From an uncultured Mucispirillum sp. (lineage in GTDB: Bacteria; Chrysiogenota; Deferribacteres; Deferribacterales; Mucispirillaceae), in the NCBI GenBank assembly GCA_910586745.1, contig CAJUJZ010000015.1, positions 1-28,216 on the forward strand: a DNA stretch of 28,216 bases, given 5' to 3'. Positions 16,438-23,499 of this stretch are shown in pieces (position 1 is the first letter of the stretch; every line of letters begins with the position of its first letter). A program made the position numbers and the translations under genes. The notes beneath the pieces were generated by a model that saw only the letters and a list, made by a program, of their open reading frames with translations, did not search any database and had not been told where the DNA came from.

Positions 16438-16453
16438 TATAAAAGGAGCATTT

Positions 16454-17788
16454 GTGGCAGAATATGATGTTATAATTGCAGGTGCTGGACTTGCTGGCAG
16501 TGAAGCAGCTTACCAGCTGGCAGAAAATGGGTGTAAAGTAAATCTTATAGAAATGAGACCATTAAAAACTACTCCAGCCCATGAAACTGATAAATTTGCA
16601 GAACTTGTATGCTCTAACAGCTTAAAATCATTAGATATTACAACAGGAAGCGGACTTTTAAAAAAAGAAATGATGCTTTATAATTCTTTCCTTATGCAGA
16701 CAGCTCTAAAATGCAGTGTGCCTGCAGGTGGTGCTTTAGCTGTTGACAGGGTATTATTTTCTAACATTATTACTGATACTATAAATCGTCATAAAAATAT
16801 TACTATTACAAATAAAGAAATAACAGAACTTCCTATAAATACTGATATTCCATTTCTGATAGCTACAGGACCATTAACAAGTGACACTTTAGCAGAAAAT
16901 ATAAAAGAATACTGCGGCGGTGCATTATATTTTGCTGATGCTATAAGTCCTATCATAGATGCAGATACTATTGATATGGAAAAAGGATATTTCCTTGGCA
17001 GATATGGCAAAGGCGGCGATGATTATTTTAATATTCCTTTAACTGAAGAAGAATATAATACCTTTTATGATGATATAATGGCTGCCCCAAAAACAGCTTT
17101 CTATGATTTTGAAAAATTATCCTATTTTGAAGGCTGTATGCCTGTAGAAGTTATGGCAGAAAGAGGCAGGCAGACACTTACTTTTGGACCTATGAAACCA
17201 GTGGGACTTGAACATCCTGAAACAAATATCCGCCCTTATGCGGTTATACAGCTTAGAAAGGAAAATAAAGAAGGCACAGCCTACAATATGGTAGGCTTTC
17301 AGACAAAAATGACAATAAGTGCTCAAAAAGAAATATTTAGAAAAATACCTGCATTAAAGTTGGCAGAATTTCTAAGATATGGCTCAGTACATAGAAATAC
17401 ATATATAGAAAGTCCAAAGCATATTTCAAGATACTTTAATTTTAACAGCAATAAAAACTTATTTATTGCAGGCCAGATTACAGGTCTTGAAGGATATAAT
17501 GAATCTATTGCAGGCGGCTTAATGGCATCTCTGCAAATATTAAGATTTTTAGAAAACAAGCCATTTTTAGATTTTCCAGCTGGAACCGCTTTTGGAAGTT
17601 TATCTGAATATATTTCCGGCATTTCTGAATTTTCTAAAAATAAAAAATATATACCATCTAACTTTCATCTTGGAATGCTGCCACCTCTTGAAAAGAAAGT
17701 GAGAGATAAAAGACAAAAAAAACAAATGCAGATAGATTTAGCATACCAAAAGGCAGAATTATTTTATAAAGAAAATTATGGAAATTGA
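16454..17788 (+). CDS. trmFO: Methylenetetrahydrofolate-tRNA-(uracil-5-)-methyltransferase TrmFO
   Basis: Folate- and FAD-dependent enzyme that makes m5U54 in the T-loop of tRNAs. The start is GTG at 16454, preceded by AAGGAG at 16443-16448 (spacing 5). This gives 444 residues starting VAEYDVIIAGAGLAGSEAAYQLAENG, the family's FAD-binding N-terminus. The frame is open upstream to 16364, but that extension lies inside topA and has no family counterpart. Further motifs are PAHETDKFAELVCSNSLKS, MPVEVMAERGRQTLTFGPMKPVGL (with an upstream Cys in EGC), FIAGQITGLEGYNESIAGG and HLGMLPPL. It overlaps the start of xerC by 11 bp, implying coupled translation. Confidence 0.96.
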   Translation: MAEYDVIIAGAGLAGSEAAYQLAENGCKVNLIEMRPLKTTPAHETDKFAELVCSNSLKSLDITTGSGLLKKEMMLYNSFLMQTALKCSVPAGGALAVDRVLFSNIITDTINRHKNITITNKEITELPINTDIPFLIATGPLTSDTLAENIKEYCGGALYFADAISPIIDADTIDMEKGYFLGRYGKGGDDYFNIPLTEEEYNTFYDDIMAAPKTAFYDFEKLSYFEGCMPVEVMAERGRQTLTFGPMKPVGLEHPETNIRPYAVIQLRKENKEGTAYNMVGFQTKMTISAQKEIFRKIPALKLAEFLRYGSVHRNTYIESPKHISRYFNFNSNKNLFIAGQITGLEGYNESIAGGLMASLQILRFLENKPFLDFPAGTAFGSLSEYISGISEFSKNKKYIPSNFHLGMLPPLEKKVRDKRQKKQMQIDLAYQKAELFYKENYGN

Positions 17789-18695
17789 TAACGCAATAGA
17801 AGAATTTATAAATTTTGTCCATGTAGAAAGAGAATACAGTGAACACTCTGTTACAGCTTATGCAAAAGATTTAAGCGAGCTTTCTATTTATGCTCATGAT
17901 GAAAAAGTGCCTGATGATGTAAAATCCCTTGATTTTTTTACACTTCGCGGTTTTATCACTACTCTTTATGACAGAGAGTTATCTAAATCCAGCATTGAAA
18001 GAAAAATATCTACTATTAAATCATTTTTTAAATTTTTATACAGACGCGGCTTTATTGAAGAAAACCCTGCCCGTATGCTTAAATTTCCTAAAAAAGAAAA
18101 ATATCTGCCTACTGTTTTTAATGTAGATGATATTTTTACACTTTTAGATTTGCCAGATAAAACTACACCTATGGGTATGCGGGACGCATTAATATTAGAG
18201 CTTTTATATGGCACAGGGGTTCGTGTATCTGAACTTGTAGGACTTGACAGAAGTGCTGTTGACTTAAACGGTATGCGTATACTTGTTTGCGGTAAAGGCA
18301 AAAAAGAAAGGATTGTGCCACTTGCTCCAGAGCTTATTACTCTTATTAGAGATTATTATAAAGTAATGTATGACATAGTTGCAGATAACAGAATAGTAGA
18401 CAGCGATGCATTAATTATAAACAGGCTTGGCACTCGTATGACAGATAGAACAGTAAGACGAGTAGTAGAAGCATATCTTAAAAAGGCAGGGCTTCCACTA
18501 GATTATTCGCCCCACTCTTTCAGGCATACTTTTGCAACCCATCTACTTGAAGGCGGTGCAGATTTACGCTCTATTCAAGAACTTTTAGGCCATGAATCAC
18601 TTGCCACTACACAAAAATATACCCACAGTGATTTGGCTTCACTTTTAAAAGTGTATGATGAATCTCACCCTATGGCAAAAAAAGATAATAAGTAA
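17778..18695 (+). CDS. xerC: Tyrosine recombinase, XerC/XerD type
   Basis: Site-specific recombinase resolving chromosome dimers at dif. 305 residues. The N-terminal SAM-like core-binding domain (about 1-90) shows EREYSEHSVTAYAKDL. The catalytic domain has a complete set: R149 (GTGVRVSEL), K173/K175 region (CGKGKKERIVPL), H256 and R259 (HSFRHTFATHLL), H282 (LLGHESL) and nucleophile Y291 (TQKYTH). Choosing XerC over XerD rests on context: a tyrosine recombinase follows trmFO in the conserved dprA-topA-trmFO-xerC order known from Bacillus and others, where hslV-hslU usually come next. Those genes are absent here; a 1.1 kb gene-poor region follows. Confidence 0.92.
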   Translation: MEIDNAIEEFINFVHVEREYSEHSVTAYAKDLSELSIYAHDEKVPDDVKSLDFFTLRGFITTLYDRELSKSSIERKISTIKSFFKFLYRRGFIEENPARMLKFPKKEKYLPTVFNVDDIFTLLDLPDKTTPMGMRDALILELLYGTGVRVSELVGLDRSAVDLNGMRILVCGKGKKERIVPLAPELITLIRDYYKVMYDIVADNRIVDSDALIINRLGTRMTDRTVRRVVEAYLKKAGLPLDYSPHSFRHTFATHLLEGGADLRSIQELLGHESLATTQKYTHSDLASLLKVYDESHPMAKKDNK

Positions 18696-18891
18696 AATAA
18701 GTATCTATTTTTTAAAAAACTTGACAATCCCCCCTCCGCTGGAATAAACCCACTGACTAAAAAAAGCTTTTAAAAGTTAAAGGAGATATTTAAAGATACA
18801 AATACTTTTTTAACAGAAGAAAAAATGCAGCCATTAATAGATATAAAGGCTGTAAAACAGTATAGATGGGCAGCCGAATAATCAAAATTAT
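18696..18891 (+). other. Gene-poor stretch with G+C-rich patch and a short ORF or gene relic
   Basis: After xerC comes TTGACAATCCCCCCTCCGCT (from 18721), a C-rich patch that stands out in this A+T-rich sequence. TTGACA is a perfect -35 box, but no good -10 sits at the right distance. A short open frame then follows an AAAGGAG at 18779-18785. It includes TEEKMQPLIDIKAV and ends VKQYRWAAE plus a stop at 18878-18880, about 35 codons in all and 18 from its only ATG. I do not recognise it; it could be the tail of a decayed gene or a small peptide gene. The terminator at 18892 follows it closely. Confidence 0.3.
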
Positions 18892-18930
18892 ATCCTTATC
18901 AGTTAATAGCTGATAAGGATTTTCTTTATT
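18892..18930 (+). terminator. Intrinsic terminator downstream of xerC
   Basis: ATCCTTATCAG at 18892-18902 pairs perfectly with CTGATAAGGAT at 18910-18920, with a 7-nt loop, followed by TTTCTTTATT. It probably ends the dprA-xerC transcript or the short unit just before it. Confidence 0.8.
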
Positions 18931-19024
18931 CTAAATAAATATTTTATTCTCTAAAAAAAGCTAGCTAAATATTTTATTATTTATCAATTAGTTAAAACTT
19001 ATTAAAATTTTTTTAAATTTTTTA

Positions 19025-19058
19025 TTGACTTTTATTATCAATAATGATATTAATAATC
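19025..19058 (+). promoter_or_regulatory. Fur-box-like operator within a promoter
   Basis: AATAATGATATTAATAATC at 19040-19058 matches 15 of 19 positions of the classical Fur box GATAATGATAATCATTATC. It overlaps a promoter-like pair: TTGACT at 19025-19030 and TATTAA at 19048-19053, spaced 17 nt. That is the usual geometry for iron-dependent repression. No iron-uptake gene follows; instead there is a short structured region ending in a terminator. An A+T-rich background makes chance matches easier. Confidence 0.45.
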
Positions 19059-19060
19059 AT

Positions 19061-19245
19061 CGGCAGAAAGGAAGTATTAAAAGCCGAAATAAATTAGTAT
19101 ATAAGGAGTTTTTCAGCTAGGTTTTTTAGCACTTGGGCTTATCAATGATAAGTATTTTCAAAAGTAAGATTTCCCGTTCTTACAATCCTCCCATATTTTT
19201 GCACAATTAAAAACAGCAGGCAGGCACACCCTGCTGTTTTTGTTT
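19061..19245 (+). ncRNA. Candidate small RNA, possibly iron-regulated
   Basis: About 185 nt between a promoter-like site with a Fur-box-like sequence (19025-19058) and a strong terminator (19209-19245), with no convincing ORF. Predicted local stems: CGGC/GCCG (19061-19064 with 19083-19086), CTTATC/GATAAG (19138-19143 with 19147-19152) and GTAAGA/TCTTAC (19164-19169 with 19178-19183). The last exposes the loop TTTCCCGT. Between it and the terminator lies unpaired CCTCCC (19187-19192), complementary to Shine-Dalgarno sequences. Many Fur-repressed sRNAs silence iron-protein mRNAs by pairing near ribosome-binding sites. The only ATG-started frame (19146, 21 codons) lacks a ribosome-binding site. 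I do not recognise a described RNA family; expression is unproven. Confidence 0.35.
19209..19245 (+). terminator. Strong intrinsic terminator of the candidate sRNA unit
   Basis: AAAAACAGCAGG at 19209-19220 pairs perfectly with CCTGCTGTTTTT at 19230-19241 (12 bp, 9-nt loop), and the T-run continues with GTTT. The flanking A and T runs also allow function on the other strand. Confidence 0.85.
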
Positions 19246-19799
19246 ATAGTTTTATATAGCTGCATTATTTCAGTTTTATATGATAATTGAATAGTATATA
19301 TTAAAAATTAAGTTGGAATCTGCCTATATGGTGAATCAATTTTCCATGTAAATAAATTTATACAATGAAATATAATACTATTATACCGTCGCAAATCTCA
19401 CAAATCTTATTTCTGTTATTTCATTCCTTATGCTCCGAATTGTACAATCATTCACAATTTTTTCTATCAGCCACTTTTTTTATTTCCTCCTTACTCAGTC
19501 GGAAAAAAGTGTCCTCGTAAAAAACACTCGCATTGCTGCAGCAACTAGCAATACTCAAAACTTTCTGATGAGTAAAACATTCCAAAAAAATTGCTCATAT
19601 ACAATTAAGCCACAAAGAAAATGAAATAACTTTTGATACCTGCTAAAAGTAGAATAAAACTATATTGATACATTATATTTTAAAAGTCTGCTTTATTATT
19701 TTTATATTTACTAATTACTCTTAAAATAAAGATACACCAGTTATAAAAATACTTTTAAAATATATATGCTTATGTTATCCTTATTTAGTATTTTATTTG
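19246..19799. other. Gene-free region with fragments of a decayed minus-strand reading frame
   Basis: No intact gene is supported. On the minus strand, short protein-like segments appear in shifting frames: MRVFFTRTLFSD (about 19537-19502), VADRKNC after an AAGGAGGA at 19484-19491, then NDCTIRSIRNEITEIRFVRF (about 19455-19396). This is what a degraded gene or a dispersed repeat would look like. A 64-codon plus-strand frame at 19430-19624 covers the same DNA, has no ribosome-binding site and is probably not a gene. The promoter of the M24-fold gene should lie near the right end. Confidence 0.35.
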
Positions 19800-19809
19800 A
19801 GAGGCTTTT

Positions 19810-21012
19810 ATGTATTCAAAAGTGCCTGGTGCAGAACTTATAAACAGACTTAAAAAATTCACTACTTTTATGGATATGACTGATGATGCATGGCGGTATA
19901 TTTTTATATTTAACCCTGTAAATATTTACTATTTTACAGGCACTATGCAGGATGGTATACTTTTTATTCAAAGAGATGAAGAACCCATATATTTTGTAAA
20001 AAGAAGTGTGGAAAGAGCTGCAGAAGAAATAAGATACTGTAAAGTTATGGCATATAGAGAGCTGCAGGACATTAAAAACGAGCTTGCACTTAACACTTTT
20101 TTCCCTGCATTTATAGATAAAGGCTTTGTGACAATCAAGTTTTTAGAAGAGTTTAACTCCCAGTTTGAATTTGGCAAAATATATTCATGTGATAAAGCAT
20201 TAAATATGTGTAGAAGTGTGAAAAGTAAATATGAGCTTGATATATTAAGAGAAGCTGGTGCAATACATGCTGATGTTATGACAAATATAGTACCTGAACT
20301 TTTAACTGAAGATATTTCTGAGCGTGACGCTGCTCTGCTTATTTTTAATGAATTTATGAAAAATGGGCATCAAGGCATAGTCCGTTTTGAAAGGCCAGGT
20401 ATGGAGTTTCAAACAGTAAATGCAGCTTTTGGAGAAAGCTCATTAAACATTTATAAATATGATATTCCTGCAGGTGTGACAGGAATATATGCTTCTGCAC
20501 CTTTTTTTGGAAGCAGTAAAATCACTTTAAAGCAGAATGATTTAATAACAATACCTTCTGTCTTTGGAATTAACGGCTATCATTCTGTATGCACTTACTG
20601 CTATGCTTTTAACAGCCTTATAGACTATATCCGCAGGCAGCAGGGACACTGCAAAAACTTAAAAGATTTAGCAGTTTCTCTTTTAAAACCAGGAGCAAAA
20701 CCAAGTGAAATCTATACAGAGATTATGGATAATATTCACCCGGAAATTCAAGGTACATTTATGGGACTTGGAGATAATACTCTTAACCATCTTGGCAGAG
20801 GCACTGGTCTTGCTATTGATGAATTTCCTGTTATTTCAAAAAACAATGATAAGCCTATTGTAGAGAATATGGTAATAAATTTAGGCTTTTTCTCTGCACT
20901 AGAAGGTTATGGTGTAACAGGTATGCAGCATACTTATATTATTACTGCAGAAGGCGGCATATCTATTAACGGTGATGCTGATGATGTAATAGTTGCTGGT
21001 AAATATTTATAA
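19810..21012 (+). CDS. M24 (aminopeptidase P/creatinase-fold) protein, metal ligands apparently lost
   Basis: 400 residues with the two-domain layout of Xaa-Pro peptidases. The N-terminal creatinase-like domain (about 1-135) includes NPVNIYYFTGT and ends with the typical MCRSVKSKYELDILREAG. The pita-bread domain follows. The usual five metal ligands appear replaced: the D.G...GY.SD.TR region reads ITIPSVFGINGYHSVCTYCY (both Asp gone), GHG.G...HE reads LGRGTGLAIDEFP (His to Arg), MV.T.EPG reads MVINLGFF (Glu lost), and R.ED reads GMQHTYIIT (Glu lost). The fold therefore looks kept while the metallopeptidase activity is probably absent. A binding or regulatory role is possible; the ligand is unknown. 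GAGAGG precedes the ATG. The stop is adjacent to that of the convergent ferredoxin gene. Confidence 0.85.
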   Translation: MYSKVPGAELINRLKKFTTFMDMTDDAWRYIFIFNPVNIYYFTGTMQDGILFIQRDEEPIYFVKRSVERAAEEIRYCKVMAYRELQDIKNELALNTFFPAFIDKGFVTIKFLEEFNSQFEFGKIYSCDKALNMCRSVKSKYELDILREAGAIHADVMTNIVPELLTEDISERDAALLIFNEFMKNGHQGIVRFERPGMEFQTVNAAFGESSLNIYKYDIPAGVTGIYASAPFFGSSKITLKQNDLITIPSVFGINGYHSVCTYCYAFNSLIDYIRRQQGHCKNLKDLAVSLLKPGAKPSEIYTEIMDNIHPEIQGTFMGLGDNTLNHLGRGTGLAIDEFPVISKNNDKPIVENMVINLGFFSALEGYGVTGMQHTYIITAEGGISINGDADDVIVAGKYL

Positions 21013-21013
21013 C

Positions 21014-22132
21014 TTATACATCAAATATTTTCATATCTGATATTGTAACCCTTTCACTGTTCCTTGAAACAAGAACATTATCATGGAAAAATGTTTTTAA
21101 GTTTAGTGTATCTTTATAGTGCAGTTTATTATGATAACATGCTCTTTCACAAAGCTTACATGATATACATTTTGATGGGTTAAATGTGATTTCTGTTCTC
21201 TCATCATTTATATATAATGCACCAGTATTGCAAAATCTTGCACACATACCGCAGTAAACACATGTTTCATCTATTACAATATTATTAAATAAATTATTAG
21301 TTTCAACTTCTAATCGCTTTATTCTGCCTAAAGACATAATGCTGTCTAAAAAGATTTTTCTTCTTGCTGTTTCTTCATGGGTAAAATCTATTTTAGTTCT
21401 ATCTTCTAAATTTTCAATAGTCAATATATCTGCACTTTTTAGGATACTTTCCTGCAGTGTATTTTTAAAAAAATTAAACATTCCACGCCTGTTTACTGTT
21501 GGATTTGGTTTTTCTTCCTCTTTTGGCTGTAATATTGGCAACTGTTTTGGAAATATTAAGCGAATGCTGTCAGATTCATATATTATTTCTAAATCATTTA
21601 AATCTTCAAATATAGTTTTTAACTGTTCTAACAGCTTGATTTCCTGCTCTAAAATAGTTTTGCCGTTTTTAGAATCACATTCCATGCAAATCCCGTATTT
21701 TATAGTTATGCATGAAGCTCCATGAAGATAAAGCACAATAAAATCAACTACATTAAATATGCCTGCACAGTCTACTACTGCTGTCTGCCTGTTGTATGCT
21801 GGATTATCGCTGCATGTAATGACTAAATCACCGCGGCAAGTAATACTGCGGCTTAAATTATCAATAAATTTTCTATATCCACCATGTCTGAGCCTGAACA
21901 CTTGAGCATTACACTGGCTTACACATATCCCGCAGCCAGTGCATTTATCCCATTCAACTGTAATAGTTTCCCCAGGTCCGCCAACAGTTATAGCTTCAGC
22001 AGGACATAATGAATAGCATGTAGTGCATGGTGAACTTTTGTGCTTTATTTTAGAGCAGAATTTAGGAGCCACAGAAATAGAGCGTGAAACCCCTTCAAAC
22101 ACCATATTTGCAATATCTATTTTATTAAACAA
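21014..22132 (-). CDS. Poly-cluster 4Fe-4S ferredoxin-like protein
   Basis: 372 residues, no membrane segment. Two ferredoxin modules flank a central region. N-terminal: C36-C39-C43 (CTTCYSLCP, with C26 nearby) and C64-C67-C70-C74 (CTGCGICVSQC). C-terminal: C291-C294-C297-C301 (CVYCGMCARFC) and C322-C325-C328-C332 (CISCKLCERAC). The centre holds six more Cys (C99, C107, C122, C141, C149, C152), with TCSDN, DCAGIF and GICMEC, enough for a further metal site. The start is TTG at 22132, chosen because AGGTGA precedes it; the next ATG (22105) has no ribosome-binding site. An electron-transfer role is likely and the partner unknown; the radical SAM gene 33 bp upstream is the obvious candidate. Confidence 0.88.
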   Translation of the reverse strand: MFNKIDIANMVFEGVSRSISVAPKFCSKIKHKSSPCTTCYSLCPAEAITVGGPGETITVEWDKCTGCGICVSQCNAQVFRLRHGGYRKFIDNLSRSITCRGDLVITCSDNPAYNRQTAVVDCAGIFNVVDFIVLYLHGASCITIKYGICMECDSKNGKTILEQEIKLLEQLKTIFEDLNDLEIIYESDSIRLIFPKQLPILQPKEEEKPNPTVNRRGMFNFFKNTLQESILKSADILTIENLEDRTKIDFTHEETARRKIFLDSIMSLGRIKRLEVETNNLFNNIVIDETCVYCGMCARFCNTGALYINDERTEITFNPSKCISCKLCERACYHNKLHYKDTLNLKTFFHDNVLVSRNSERVTISDMKIFDV

Positions 22133-22165
22133 TATATCACCTGAATATAATGGCAGAATATCTTA

Positions 22166-23494
22166 TTAAATATCAGATAATTCAAACGATTTAGGTTCTA
22201 CTTTATCTATCTGGTATTCTCTTAACACTTTTCTGCCATATTCTTCATCAAAATCTACTGCTAAATAAGTAAGTCCAAGTTCCATATCATAATCTTTTAA
22301 TAAAGTAATATATGTTGGTGAAAATTCTATTACTTTATTTGATGTATCATACATATAGTGGTCTACTTTATTATTATCAAGCACTTCTTTAATTTTAGCA
22401 GCATCTTCACCATAGCCTTTTGCTGTTTTTAAGAAGAAATCTTTTTCAGAAAAATATTCTATTTCACTCATTTTAATAGGGTTATTGCTTTGGTAAAGCT
22501 GTGCAGTTAATTTATTTTCAAGGCTGCAGTAGTGCATACCCATTTTTACATTACATTCAAGGCAGTAGAGAATTACTTCTAAACATTCTATGTTACTTTG
22601 AGCGATAGGCACACCGCCTGCATAAGTATAAGGATAAAGCACTTTATATGGTCTTTTTGATACTTCATAGCCTTTATTTTTATATTCATCTGGATGCACA
22701 TAAGGATATAAGAACTCTAATACATTAATGCCAAATATGCCTATTTTATCAAGAGTCATCATTAATTCTTCCATTTCTTTTACTCTGCCTTGTGTTAAAG
22801 GCATTTCTACCATTGTGCGTTTAATGTATTTTACTGCTAATGCTAAATTATCAAGGCTTTTTTGGTCTACTTTGCCATTTTCATCTGGTTTTAAACCAAA
22901 ACGGATTTCATCAAGACCTGCATTTTTTAATGACTGTAGAATTTCTTCAGTAACTAAATCCCCATTTGTGTATATTCTTGTTTGTATAGTTTTATCTGCT
23001 TTTTTAACTTCTTTTAAAAACTCTACACACTTATCTGGGTATAATAAAGGCTCACCGCCAGTTATGCCAACAGATTTCATTTTTTTATAATATCCTAAAT
23101 GGGTTTTAAACTCTGATATAATATCATATACTTTATTAACACCTGCTGCATAATCTGCCTGGTTTTTGTTAGTGCAGAAAAAACAGTCACGGTTGCATTT
23201 TAATGTAAGAATATAAGTTGCAGAGCCCATACCTGTATGGCAGTGTTCGCATGAGGGAGATATTGCATTAATTACAACACTTTTGCCACTATTGCATATA
23301 CGCGCACCTTTTTCTTCTAATTTTTTTAAAAGATTCTGTTCTTTTTTAGAATAATCTTCTTTAGATATTCCTGCACCGCTTTCTTTGATATATTCTAAAA
23401 AGTTTTCATACTGCTCTATATATCTTTTTGCATCTGCTTTTAATCCCTCATTTTTTAAAGTATCAATGTTTTCTTTTGTAATTGTGTATACCAC
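22166..23494 (-). CDS. Radical SAM protein of unassigned function
   Basis: 442 residues. The radical SAM cluster is C100-C104-C107 (KCNRDCFFC), followed by ITGGEPL (144-150) for SAM binding and RIYTNG. An additional CEHC (C82, C85) just upstream and a C-terminal CLEC...HYCSLENKLTAQ segment may bind another cluster. The first ~75 residues are helical and charged. The start is GTG at 23494 with GGAG/AGGGA upstream, 5 bp after the histidine kinase stop, so the two are cotranscribed. No peptide precursor is visible nearby. The substrate is unknown; the neighbouring poly-cluster ferredoxin could supply the electron for SAM cleavage. Confidence 0.9.
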   Translation of the reverse strand: MVYTITKENIDTLKNEGLKADAKRYIEQYENFLEYIKESGAGISKEDYSKKEQNLLKKLEEKGARICNSGKSVVINAISPSCEHCHTGMGSATYILTLKCNRDCFFCTNKNQADYAAGVNKVYDIISEFKTHLGYYKKMKSVGITGGEPLLYPDKCVEFLKEVKKADKTIQTRIYTNGDLVTEEILQSLKNAGLDEIRFGLKPDENGKVDQKSLDNLALAVKYIKRTMVEMPLTQGRVKEMEELMMTLDKIGIFGINVLEFLYPYVHPDEYKNKGYEVSKRPYKVLYPYTYAGGVPIAQSNIECLEVILYCLECNVKMGMHYCSLENKLTAQLYQSNNPIKMSEIEYFSEKDFFLKTAKGYGEDAAKIKEVLDNNKVDHYMYDTSNKVIEFSPTYITLLKDYDMELGLTYLAVDFDEEYGRKVLREYQIDKVEPKSFELSDI

Positions 23495-23499
23495 TTTCC

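Noticed and set aside
16364..16453. Upstream start for trmFO inside topA
   Set aside because: The GTG at 16454 has an excellent AAGGAG and matches the family N-terminus; the extension is the topA zinc-ribbon region read in another frame.
19146..19211. 21-codon ORF inside the candidate sRNA
   Set aside because: No ribosome-binding site before its ATG and it lies within predicted stems; a peptide function is not supported, though a dual-function RNA cannot be excluded.
19430..19624. 64-codon plus-strand ORF
   Set aside because: No ribosome-binding site and no recognisable features; the protein-like fragments in this DNA are on the opposite strand.
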